Assembly (NCBI RefSeq): GCF_003002815.1
Contig: NZ_PVTF01000012.1
Span: 309,925 to 373,924 of the forward strand
Direction: 5' to 3'
Source of the DNA: Umezawaea tangerina
GTDB taxonomy: Bacteria; Actinomycetota; Actinomycetes; Mycobacteriales; Pseudonocardiaceae
Length of the DNA stretch: 64,000 nt
The stretch's first letter is position 1; the number at the start of each line of letters is the position of its first letter. Under the pieces are notes generated by a model. It did no database searches and had not been told where the DNA came from. It saw only the letters and a program-made list of their open reading frames with translations. The translations under genes and the position numbers were made by a program. Positions 45,131-55,761 of this stretch are shown in pieces.

Positions 45131-45810
45131 GCCAACGCGATCCGCCGCTCCACCAGCAGCTTCACCACGTACACGTCCGGGTCGACCCCCAGACCGGGAC
45201 CGCCGTCGACCTTCCCGTACGCCTCCGCCAGCCGCCGGTGCGCCTCCGCGGCGTCGATCGCCTCGACCTCGCCGTGGTCGGCCAGCATCGTCCGCGCCGT
45301 GTCCACGTCCTTGGTGATGAACGCGTTCTTCACCACGCCCGCCAGGTTCTCGTCGACCAGGTACAGCCCCGCGTGCACGTCGTCGCCGTAGGAGTAGGTG
45401 CACAGCAGCGTCTGGTGGCCCTCGTCGGCGCGCTGGTCGACCACCCAGCACTCCCCCACCGCCAGCCCGTCCAACGCCGCCCGCCACACCGGTTCCGGCT
45501 GGTCCACGAGCTTGTCCGCCTCCACGTCCGCACCGGAGCCCGGCACCAGCACCGCCACCGCCCGCAACAACGCCAGGCTCCGCCTGCTCGGCACCGCCAC
45601 CGCGTTCGCCACCACCCCCGGCCACACGTCCTCGTCGTGGGCGGGCGCCACAGCCGCGCTCAACGCGACCTCCACGTCCAACGGGTCGGTCAACTGCGGC
45701 AACTGCCGCGCCGCGTCCACCACGGCCCGCTGCGCCGGGGTCAACGGGGGCAGCGCCCCGCGGTGGGACTTCACGGGGATCGGCTTGCGCGTCGGCGTCC
45801 TGCGGCTCAT
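45118..45810 (-). CDS. Unknown protein, paralogue B of a flanking pair
   Basis: Predicted 230-residue paralogue of the protein at 41308-41997, with the same order of conserved blocks (SRRT..R start, DPLDVEVALSAAVAP, AVPSRRSLALLRAVAVL, LLCTYSYGDDVHAGLYLVDE, NAFITKDVDTARTML, LLVERRIALAQVS). No recognised domain. It points toward the ABC exporter gene and overlaps its 3' end. ATG at 45810. It is divergent from the DNA-damage-type promoter that drives the Vsr/methyltransferase operon (94-base gap), so its own promoter lies in the same gap. Confidence 0.75.
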   Translation of the reverse strand: MSRRTPTRKPIPVKSHRGALPPLTPAQRAVVDAARQLPQLTDPLDVEVALSAAVAPAHDEDVWPGVVANAVAVPSRRSLALLRAVAVLVPGSGADVEADKLVDQPEPVWRAALDGLAVGECWVVDQRADEGHQTLLCTYSYGDDVHAGLYLVDENLAGVVKNAFITKDVDTARTMLADHGEVEAIDAAEAHRRLAEAYGKVDGGPGLGVDPDVYVVKLLVERRIALAQVS

Positions 45811-45874
45811 CGCGCCCACGCTGCCACGTCGCGCACAGGACGTTGACACCGGTCCTGATCTCGGACGATCGAAA

Positions 45875-45897
45875 CTGTCGGTGGTCGGTCGTACTCT
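45875..45897 (+). promoter_or_regulatory. RecA-NDp/PafBC-type promoter of the vsr-methyltransferase operon
   Basis: CTGTCGGTG (45875-45883), eight bases, TACTCT (45892-45897), then seven bases to the ATG at 45905. Only the first base differs from TTGTCRGTG-N8-TAnnnT. The layout predicts leaderless, damage-inducible transcription of the operon 45905-48212. Confidence 0.78.
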
Positions 45898-45904
45898 CGC
45901 TGTC

Positions 45905-46639
45905 ATGACCGGAACCGTCACCACGGCCGCGCTGGTGCGGCGGCTGTTCAACGTCACGGAGGCCTCCAGGTCGGCCTTCAACTGGTGGTACAGCAGGCGG
46001 CCGCGGGTCGCCGAGCACGCGCTGCGGCACGACGCCGTGGTGGTGAACGCGACCGACGCCGCGGAGGCCGAGGAGGTGTTCCGGCGGGACTCGCTCGGGT
46101 CCGCGTTGACCGCGCGGGGGCAGCCGGTGCTGGAGATCGACGACTGGCGGCCGGAGTTCGCGCTGCCGCACGTGTTCCACCACGCGGTGGAGCGGTTGGG
46201 GCGATTACCCGGCTGGGCGGAGTTCCGGGGGTTCTGCGAGGCGGACGAGCAGGCGTCGGCGATGTTGTGGCGGCCGTCCGCCGAGCTGATCGGGGAGGTG
46301 GTGGAGCGGGGCGTCGAGGGGTCGGTGGCGCGGGCGGCCATGCGGCGGCGCGTGGGGCGCGAGTACGCGGTGTTCGTGCGGTCACTGTACTTGGCGGCGG
46401 CGTTGCGGGAGCGCGGGCTCGGGGTGCTGGTGCACCCGTTGGCCGAGACCGTGTTCCGGGTCGACGCGTGGGCGGGGCGGGTGGTGTTCACCCTGAACGG
46501 GACCGTGCACCGGTCCGAGGAGCTGCTGTTCCAGGCGATGCCGCCGTTCTTCTTCGAATCGGTGCCGGGATCGGCCGACGGGCTGCCGTCGGGCGGGCAG
46601 CTGGACTCCGTGGTGCGGCGGCTGACGCCTGCGACATGA
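45905..46639 (+). CDS. Unknown first gene of the damage-inducible vsr-methyltransferase operon
   Basis: Predicted 244-residue soluble protein I cannot assign. Landmarks are an N-terminal helical region with NWWYSRRPRVAEHAL, a charged middle (EIDDWRPEFALPHVFHHAVERLG), GREYAVFVRSLYLAAALRE, and a C-terminal beta-rich part HPLAETVFRVDAWAGRVVFT-LNG. The E-x5-D in the last segment could, with more data, fit a nuclease-like PD-(D/E)xK core, but the Lys is not obvious. It is seven bases before vsr and co-transcribed. The best guess is a restriction or repair partner of the methyltransferase; this is unproven. Confidence 0.7.
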   Translation: MTGTVTTAALVRRLFNVTEASRSAFNWWYSRRPRVAEHALRHDAVVVNATDAAEAEEVFRRDSLGSALTARGQPVLEIDDWRPEFALPHVFHHAVERLGRLPGWAEFRGFCEADEQASAMLWRPSAELIGEVVERGVEGSVARAAMRRRVGREYAVFVRSLYLAAALRERGLGVLVHPLAETVFRVDAWAGRVVFTLNGTVHRSEELLFQAMPPFFFESVPGSADGLPSGGQLDSVVRRLTPAT

Positions 46640-46646
46640 TGTCGCG

Positions 46647-47060
46647 ATGGAGCGGCTGGCCACCACGGAGGCAGTTCGGGCGCGGATGAGCAAGCAGCGC
46701 TCGCGCGACACGGAGATCGAGGTGGCACTGCGCCGCGAGCTGCACCGGCTCGGCCTGCGCTACCGGGTGCACCGCAGGCCAGTGCGCGCCGTGCGGCGGG
46801 AGGCGGACGTGGTGTTCGGGCCGTCGAAGGTCGCCGTGTTCGTCGACGGCTGCTTCTGGCACGGCTGCCCGGAGCACGGCACGTGGCCCAAGCGGAACAG
46901 CGAGTTCTGGCGCGCGAAGATCGAGACGAACCGGGCGCGGGACGCGAACACCGACCTGGTGCTGGCCGACGCCGGGTGGCTGTCGGTCCGGGTGTGGGAG
47001 CACGAGGCCGCCGAAGCCGCCGCGGTGCGGGTGCGCGAGGCGGTCGTGAGCCGCCGTTAG
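46647..47060 (+). CDS. vsr: Very short patch repair endonuclease (Vsr)
   Basis: Predicted 137-residue mismatch endonuclease that nicks 5' of T in G:T mismatches left by deamination of 5-methylcytosine. Family hallmarks are MSKQRSRDTEIEVALRRELHRLGLRYRVH, the metal-binding Asp in EADVVF, VAVFVDGCFWHGCPEH with Zn-binding Cys/His, and NSEFWRAKIETNRARD. Length equals the family norm. It lies seven bases after the unknown gene and nine before the cytosine methyltransferase, the usual vsr-dcm partnership. The promoter of the operon appears DNA-damage inducible. Confidence 0.95.
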   Translation: MERLATTEAVRARMSKQRSRDTEIEVALRRELHRLGLRYRVHRRPVRAVRREADVVFGPSKVAVFVDGCFWHGCPEHGTWPKRNSEFWRAKIETNRARDANTDLVLADAGWLSVRVWEHEAAEAAAVRVREAVVSRR

Positions 47061-47069
47061 GGTGACCTG

Positions 47070-48212
47070 GTGACCGAGCAGTCCATACCGATGATCGACC
47101 TGTTCGCCGGGTGCGGCGGGATGACGTCGGGCTTCGTCGCGGCCGAGGGGTACCAGCCCGTCATGGCCGTCGAGTGGGACCTGCACGCGGCGGCGACGTA
47201 CGCGGCGAACTTCGGCGAGGACCACATGCGGTGGGCCGACATCGCCACGATCCCGAACGACGAGGTCCCGCCCGCGGACCTGATCATCGGCGGTCCGCCG
47301 TGCCAGGGCTTCTCCGCGCTGGGCGCGCAGGACGTGCACGACCCGCGCAACAAGCTGTGGCAGGAGTACATCCGGTTCGTGCGGCACGCCGCGCCGAAGG
47401 TGTTCGTGATCGAGAACGTCGACCGCTTCCTGGCCTCCGGCGAGTTCGCGCTGCTGGAGTCCGAGGCGCGGCCGGGCGGGCTGCTGGAGGAGTACGTGCT
47501 CACCGTCGCGCTGCTGCTCGCGGCGGACTTCGGGGTGCCGCAGCGGCGCAAGCGCGCGATTGTCATCGGGTCCCGCATCGGCGAGATCCCGGTTCCCGCG
47601 CCCACGCACGCGCGGTCGGGCGACCTGCCGCGCTGGCACTCGGTGCGCGACGTGCTCACCGGGCTGCCGGAGCACCCGACGCGGACGACGCTGCCGCTGT
47701 CGCGGGTCGAGGTCTTCGGCACCGAGGTGCCCGGCCGGTTCAAGAGCGAGGACCTGCACATCGGCCGCAACCCGACCCCGTTGTCGTTGCGGCGCTACCG
47801 GGCGGTCCCGCCGGGCGGCGGCCGGTTCGACCTGCCCTACGAGCTGATGCCGCGCTGCTGGCAGGAGAAGAAGACCGGCACGACGGACGTGATGGGCCGG
47901 ATGCGGTGGGACGAGCCGTCGCTGACGATCAGGACCGAGTTCTACAAGCCGGAGAAGGGCCGGTACCTGCACCCGCAGTGGGAGCCGGGCGACGACGGCC
48001 ACCGGGTGGACCGGCCGATCACGCACCTGGAAGCGGCCCGGCTGCAGACCTTCGATGACACTTTCGAGTGGTGTGGGACCAAGATCCAAGTGGCGAAGCA
48101 GATCGGCAACGCGGTGCCCCCGATGCTCGCGAAAGCCTTGGCACAGCACATAAAACCGTATCTGACCGGAGTCGAGTCCACCCGGTCACGGTGTGCACTG
48201 TGTCCTGAGTAG
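47070..48212 (+). CDS. DNA (cytosine-5) methyltransferase
   Basis: Predicted 380-residue m5C methyltransferase. Motif I is DLFAGCGGMTSGF, motif IV GGPPCQGFSALG with catalytic Cys78, motif VI VIENV, motif VIII QRRKRAIVIGSR, and motifs IX/X RLQTFDDTF and KQIGNAVPPMLAKAL. The variable target-recognition region lies at about 200-300 and gives no site prediction. There is no recognised cognate restriction gene, but an unknown gene heads the operon. GTG at 47070 is supported by spacing to vsr. Methylation may be protective, epigenetic or part of a damage-responsive program. Confidence 0.94.
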   Translation: MTEQSIPMIDLFAGCGGMTSGFVAAEGYQPVMAVEWDLHAAATYAANFGEDHMRWADIATIPNDEVPPADLIIGGPPCQGFSALGAQDVHDPRNKLWQEYIRFVRHAAPKVFVIENVDRFLASGEFALLESEARPGGLLEEYVLTVALLLAADFGVPQRRKRAIVIGSRIGEIPVPAPTHARSGDLPRWHSVRDVLTGLPEHPTRTTLPLSRVEVFGTEVPGRFKSEDLHIGRNPTPLSLRRYRAVPPGGGRFDLPYELMPRCWQEKKTGTTDVMGRMRWDEPSLTIRTEFYKPEKGRYLHPQWEPGDDGHRVDRPITHLEAARLQTFDDTFEWCGTKIQVAKQIGNAVPPMLAKALAQHIKPYLTGVESTRSRCALCPE

Positions 48213-48231
48213 ACGGGACCGCCGCCGAAAA

Positions 48232-48254
48232 TTGTCGGTGCCCGTTCCTACCGT
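48232..48254 (+). promoter_or_regulatory. RecA-NDp/PafBC-type promoter
   Basis: TTGTCGGTG (48232-48240), eight bases, TACCGT (48249-48254): an exact match to TTGTCRGTG-N8-TAnnnT. Six bases follow before the ATG at 48261, giving the same leaderless geometry as the two other copies. Confidence 0.85.
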
Positions 48255-48260
48255 GGCCCC

Positions 48261-48737
48261 ATGACTACGACAAGCACGTACGACAGCCAGGTCCAGGTCG
48301 GCGAGGTCACCTACCGGGTGCAGGCCACCGCTCAGCAGGACGTGCTCCTGGAGGTGCTCGGCTCCGACCCCGAGGGCACGGTGGTGGCCGAGGGCATGCT
48401 CCGGCTCCCCGTCACCGGCGGCACGGCGGTGGGCAAGATGCTCGGCCGGGTCCTGGACGGGCTGGCCAAGATGGGCGCCCCGCCGACGTCGACGGCGGTG
48501 AAACCGGCCAACGCCAACCAACCGTGGACGCCGGAGCTCGACGAGGAGCTGCGCGAGACCTGGCTGAACCAGACCGCGCCGGTGTCCACGCCCGAGCTCA
48601 TCAGGACGCTGGCGCTGCGGATGGGGCGCTCCTCGTCCTCGATCCGGTCCAGACTGCCCCGCGCGGGCTGCGATCCGGACGTGGTGGGCAGGCCGCTGTC
48701 CCCCGCCGCGGCCGAGGTGCTCGGGGTGAAGCTGTGA
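48261..48737 (+). CDS. Damage-inducible unknown protein with Myb/SANT- or HTH-like C-terminus
   Basis: Predicted 158-residue protein behind an exact PafBC-type promoter. The N-terminal half is beta-rich (VQVGEVTYRVQATAQQDVLLE, and EGTVVAEGMLRLPVTG) and resembles a small sensor or clamp fold. The C-terminal half (about 90-150) reads NQPWTPELDEELRETWLNQ then LIRTLALRMGRSSSSIRSRLPRAGC, a pattern of Trp-anchored helices plus a helix-turn-helix similar to Myb/SANT or small DNA-binding modules. It follows the methyltransferase gene by 48 bases but has its own promoter. Function unknown; a DNA-damage role is inferred from the promoter. Confidence 0.75.
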   Translation: MTTTSTYDSQVQVGEVTYRVQATAQQDVLLEVLGSDPEGTVVAEGMLRLPVTGGTAVGKMLGRVLDGLAKMGAPPTSTAVKPANANQPWTPELDEELRETWLNQTAPVSTPELIRTLALRMGRSSSSIRSRLPRAGCDPDVVGRPLSPAAAEVLGVKL

Positions 48738-48864
48738 GGGCGGTGTGGGCCGCGCTGGCGGCGTTTGGCCGGTCCTTGGTCGTCGCGCTCCGACGACGGC
48801 GTTCCAACGCGGCAGCGATCCGAGCGTCCACTCCGGACCGGAGTGTTCCCGCTGACGCCGGGAC

Positions 48865-48902
48865 GCGTCTGCTCCCCGTGGCGGACCACGAGGAGCAGAC
48901 GC
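48865..48902. terminator. Bidirectional hairpin between convergent genes
   Basis: GCGTCTGCTCC (48865-48875) pairs with GGAGCAGACGC (48892-48902), with an inner CGTGG/CCACG stem. It separates the 48261 gene from the convergent GH3 gene. No T run is present. Confidence 0.7.
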
Positions 48903-48931
48903 GGCAGGGGTGCGGCGGGGTCAGGAGGCGG

Positions 48932-52030
<3,099 letters not shown>

Positions 52031-52104
52031 GGCGACTCCTGGCAGGGCGAGAGCACGACTCGAAACCGCTGCCGAGTGCGGGTCCGACAGCGGTGTCGAC
52101 ATCT

Positions 52105-52120
52105 GGGAGAGCGCTCTCCC
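52105..52120. promoter_or_regulatory. LacI-family operator upstream of the GH3 gene
   Basis: GGGAGAGCGCTCTCCC is a perfect 16-bp palindrome 75 bases upstream of the GH3 start. It matches the form of actinobacterial LacI-type sugar repressor sites (for example CebR, TGGGAGCGCTCCCA), with central GAGCGCTC. Control by an oligosaccharide-responsive repressor is likely; the repressor is not in this window. Confidence 0.85.
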
Positions 52121-52224
52121 GACCAAGGGTTGTCCACCCCGTACGAATCGTCAAGGCGTGTGACGACCGGTTTCTTTTCCGGCCACCCGGCACCCCACCG
52201 CACCCTCCGACTAGGGTCCGGCAG

Positions 52225-55200
52225 GTGTTCGTGCTGCACGGCCTCTGCACGGCCGATGGCCGGTTGGCGCTGTGGGCGGAAGACTCACAGCCACTCCACC
52301 ACGCCCCCGATTCCCCTCCGAGCACACCCACCCCGCACCCGGATTCCTGGGGACACGGCGGGACGCAGGACGGCGTGACCGGCACCGGCGCGGACGGACC
52401 TGGGGCTGCTGGGTCTGCGGAGGCGGGCTCTGCGGAGGCGAGGTCTGCGGGCGCGGAGTCCGCGGACACCGACGCCGGAAGCGCTGCCGGGCCCCGGTCA
52501 AACGCCAACGCCAGGTCAGCGAGTACTGCCCTGACCCGGACAAGCGCCAACGGCGTCAGAAGTGCTGCCCGCCCCCTCGCCGGCGCCCAAGGTGGCGCTG
52601 TAGGTGCCGCGGGGAGCGGGACCGAGGCCGGACCTGGAGCTGGGGTCGGCGCCGAAACCGGGGCCGGGACCGGGGCTAAGGCTGGAATTGGAGCCGAGAC
52701 CGGAACTGGGGCCGGAGCCGGGGCCGGGGCCGGGGTCGAGGGTGCGGCTGGAGCTGAGGCCAGGGCCGGAGCCGGAACTGGGACTGGGGCTGGGGCTGCG
52801 GGTGGGGGTGCAGATGGGCCTGGGGTTGGAGTGGGAGCGGAGGCACAGGTTGCGGCGGGGGTTGGGGGTGGGGCTGGAGAGTTGAGCGGGGTTGCTGGGC
52901 ATCCGTTCGCGGTTGGTGGGGAGGTGTTGGCGGGGCTGCTGGGTGGGGGTGTGGTGGGGGCTGTGGTGGTGCGGTTGCCGTCCTCCGCCGTGCGGCCGGT
53001 GGCGTCGCCGGAGTTGGTGTGGGATCCGGGGGTGGAGGGCGAGGCGCCGCGGGGTGGGGTGGGGTTGCGGCGGTGGGTGGTGCCGGTCGTGGTGGTGGAC
53101 GTCCTGCCCGAAGGGGTGGTGGGGGTTCGGACCGGGGTGTCCGTTCGGTACCTGGCTGAGGTGGCGGGGTTCGCGCGGGATCTGGTGGGGCGGGGGCGGG
53201 TGGTGCCTGCGGTTGCCGCGGGGGTGGCGGTGGCGCGGTGGGTTCCGGTGCTGTCCGGTGTGGACTCGGTGCGGTTCGGGGCGTTGAAGGAGTCGATGCC
53301 GCCGGTGTGCCGGGCTGTGGACGGGGTGGGGAGTCCGGGTGCGGTGTTGCGCGCTGTGGTGGACGGGCTGGTGGATCGGGAGGTGCGGGGGAGGCTTGGT
53401 GGGGGCGTCTCGTTGACGCGGGGGCGGACGGTGGTCGACCGGTGGTTGCGGGCGCTGGTGAAGGGGCCGGTGTTCGAGGCGGACGCGGGTGAGCTCGCTG
53501 TGCTGCGGGAGAAGTTGGGGGCATGGCGGAAGAGTGCCGAGCGGGAGAGTCCTGTTCGGATGTGCTTCCGGTTGAGCTCGCCGGACCAAGGCGGTCCGGC
53601 GAACGAGGGGTGGCGGCTGGAGTTCCTGTTGCAGGCGGTCGACGAGCCGAGCGTGGTGGTGCTCGCCGAGCAGGTCTGGCGGGACGACGGGGTGCTGTGG
53701 CGGTGGGTGGACCACCCGCAGGAGGTGCTGCTGGCCGAGCTGGGGCGGGCCAGCCGGATCTACCCGGAGCTGGACGAGGTGCTGCGGGAGCGGCATCCGG
53801 TCGGGGTGGAGCTGGACGCCGCGGGCGCGTACGAGTTCCTGACGCGGGCGGCCGCGTTGGCGCAGGCGGGGTTCGGGGTGCTGCTGCCCGCGTGGTGGCG
53901 GGAGCCGCGGGTGCTCGGGCTGAAGCTGACCACGACCACGCGCGGCGCGGTGGGCGTGGTGGAGTCGGAGAGCAAGCTCGGGCTCAAGGTGCTGGTGGAC
54001 TACCGGTGGGACCTGGCGCTGGGTGAGGAGCGGCTGACCGAGGACGAGCTGGCCGAGCTGGCGGCGGCGAAGACGCCGCTGGTGCGGGTGCGCGGGCAGT
54101 GGGTGCACGTGGACCGGCAGCGGTTGACCGCGGGGCTCGCGTTCCTGAAGCGGGGCGGGACGGGGCGGATGCCCGCGGCGCAGGTGCTGTGGCGGTCCGG
54201 ACTGCACCCGGACGAGGCGGAACTGCCCCTGCCGGTGACCGCGGTGAGCGGCGACGGGTGGCTCGGGGACCTGCTGTCGGGTCAGGCCGAGCAGCGGCTG
54301 GAGCTGGTGGAACCGCCGGACGGGCTGCACGCGACGCTGCGGCCCTACCAGCTGCGCGGCCTGGCGTGGCTGGCGTTCCTCGACGAGCTGGGGCTCGGGG
54401 CGTGCCTGGCCGACGACATGGGGCTGGGCAAGACGGTGCAGCTGCTGGCGTTGGAGGCCTTCACCCGCCAGCACGGCAAGCGGCCGCCGACGCTGGTGGT
54501 GTGCCCGATGTCGGTGGTCGGCAACTGGCAGCGCGAGGCCGCGCGGTTCACGCCGGGGCTGTCGGTGCACGTCCACCACGGCAGCGACCGGCTGACCGGC
54601 GTCGAGCTGCGGGCGGCGACGGCCGAGCACGACCTGGTGGTCACGACGTACACGACCGCGACGCGGGACGCGGCCCGGCTGGCCGAGGTCGACTGGGACC
54701 GGGTTGTGCTGGACGAGGCGCAGAACATCAAGAACAGCGCCACGTTGCAGTCGCGCGCGGTGCGGGGTTTCCGGGCGCGGCAACGGATCGCGCTCACCGG
54801 GACGCCCGTGGAGAACAGGCTGGCGGAGCTGTGGTCGATCATGGACTTCGCCAACCCCGGCGTGCTGGGGACGCTGAACGCGTTCCGGGCGCGGTTCGCC
54901 GTGCCGATCGAGCGCTACCGCGACGAGGACGCCGCCGTGCGGCTGCGCCGGGTCACCGGGCCGTTCGTGCTGCGGCGCATCAAGACCGACCCGCGGATCA
55001 TCGACGACCTGCCGGACAAGCTGGAGATGAAGCAGCTCTGCACGCTCACCGTCGAGCAGGCCACGCTCTACCGGGCCGTGGTGAACGACATGCTGGAGCG
55101 GATCGAGGAAGCGGAGGGCTTGCAGCGCAAGGGCTTGGTGCTCGCGACGATGTCCAAGCTCAAGCAGGTCTGCAACCACCCGGCGCAGCTGCTCGGCGAC

Positions 55201-55761
55201 GGCTCGCGGGTGGCCGGGCGCTCCGGCAAGCTCGACCGGCTGGAGGAGGTGCTGGAGGAGGCGCTGGCCGACGGCGACAAGGCGTTGTGCTTCACCCAGT
55301 TCACGAGGTTCGGCGACATGGTCGTGCCGCACCTGGCCGCACGGTTCGACACCGAGGTGCTGTTCCTGCACGGCGGCACGCCGCAGAAGGCGCGCGACCG
55401 GATGGTCGAGCGGTTCCAGTCCGACACCGGACCGTCGATCTTCGTGCTGTCGCTCAAGGCCGGTGGGACGGGGCTGAACCTGACCGCCGCCAACCACGTC
55501 ATCCACCTGGACCGCTGGTGGAACCCCGCCGTCGAGGACCAGGCCACCGACCGGGCGTTCCGGATCGGGCAGCGCGACCACGTGCAGGTGCGGAAGTTCG
55601 TCTGCATCGGCACGCTGGAGGAGAAGATCGACACGATGATCGAGGAGAAGCGGTCGCTGGCCCAGCTCGTCGTGGGCGCCGGGGAGAACTGGCTGACGGA
55701 GCTGTCGACCGGGCAGCTGCGGGAGCTGCTCGCGCTGTCGCCGGAGGCCGTCGGTGGTTGA
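52225..55761 (+). CDS. SNF2/HepA-type helicase with large Gly/Ala low-complexity insert
   Basis: Predicted 1178-residue DNA-dependent ATPase of the SNF2 family. The N-terminus MFVLHGLCTADGRLALWAED is typical of actinobacterial members. It is interrupted at about residues 55-222 by a Gly/Ala/Thr/Glu low-complexity tract. The DUF3670-like region and then helicase motifs follow: I DDMGLGKT (about 728-735), II VLDEAQN, III LTGTPVENR, V/VI LSLKAGGTGLNLTAAN and QATDRAFRIGQ. GTG at 52225 fits a leaderless -10 TAGGGT (52212-52217). The stop overlaps the SWIM protein gene by eight bases; the two are a known coupled pair, so the helicase probably works with that zinc-binding partner. Confidence 0.9.
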   Translation: MFVLHGLCTADGRLALWAEDSQPLHHAPDSPPSTPTPHPDSWGHGGTQDGVTGTGADGPGAAGSAEAGSAEARSAGAESADTDAGSAAGPRSNANARSASTALTRTSANGVRSAARPLAGAQGGAVGAAGSGTEAGPGAGVGAETGAGTGAKAGIGAETGTGAGAGAGAGVEGAAGAEARAGAGTGTGAGAAGGGADGPGVGVGAEAQVAAGVGGGAGELSGVAGHPFAVGGEVLAGLLGGGVVGAVVVRLPSSAVRPVASPELVWDPGVEGEAPRGGVGLRRWVVPVVVVDVLPEGVVGVRTGVSVRYLAEVAGFARDLVGRGRVVPAVAAGVAVARWVPVLSGVDSVRFGALKESMPPVCRAVDGVGSPGAVLRAVVDGLVDREVRGRLGGGVSLTRGRTVVDRWLRALVKGPVFEADAGELAVLREKLGAWRKSAERESPVRMCFRLSSPDQGGPANEGWRLEFLLQAVDEPSVVVLAEQVWRDDGVLWRWVDHPQEVLLAELGRASRIYPELDEVLRERHPVGVELDAAGAYEFLTRAAALAQAGFGVLLPAWWREPRVLGLKLTTTTRGAVGVVESESKLGLKVLVDYRWDLALGEERLTEDELAELAAAKTPLVRVRGQWVHVDRQRLTAGLAFLKRGGTGRMPAAQVLWRSGLHPDEAELPLPVTAVSGDGWLGDLLSGQAEQRLELVEPPDGLHATLRPYQLRGLAWLAFLDELGLGACLADDMGLGKTVQLLALEAFTRQHGKRPPTLVVCPMSVVGNWQREAARFTPGLSVHVHHGSDRLTGVELRAATAEHDLVVTTYTTATRDAARLAEVDWDRVVLDEAQNIKNSATLQSRAVRGFRARQRIALTGTPVENRLAELWSIMDFANPGVLGTLNAFRARFAVPIERYRDEDAAVRLRRVTGPFVLRRIKTDPRIIDDLPDKLEMKQLCTLTVEQATLYRAVVNDMLERIEEAEGLQRKGLVLATMSKLKQVCNHPAQLLGDGSRVAGRSGKLDRLEEVLEEALADGDKALCFTQFTRFGDMVVPHLAARFDTEVLFLHGGTPQKARDRMVERFQSDTGPSIFVLSLKAGGTGLNLTAANHVIHLDRWWNPAVEDQATDRAFRIGQRDHVQVRKFVCIGTLEEKIDTMIEEKRSLAQLVVGAGENWLTELSTGQLRELLALSPEAVGG
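52380..52890 (+). repeat. G-rich minisatellite-like tract inside the SNF2 gene
   Basis: Within the helicase gene, roughly 500 bases are built of short GGNGCC/GGGNCC-like hexamer variants. They encode Gly-Ala-Gly-Thr-Glu repeats and stay in frame. The G-clusters on the coding strand could form G-quadruplexes and the tract should vary in length by slippage. Confidence 0.7.

Noticed and set aside
39037..48212. A DISARM or BREX defence system
   Set aside because: A methyltransferase and a SNF2 ATPase occur, but DUF1998, PLD, PglZ, BrxC or Lon-like genes do not, and the genes are not in one operon.
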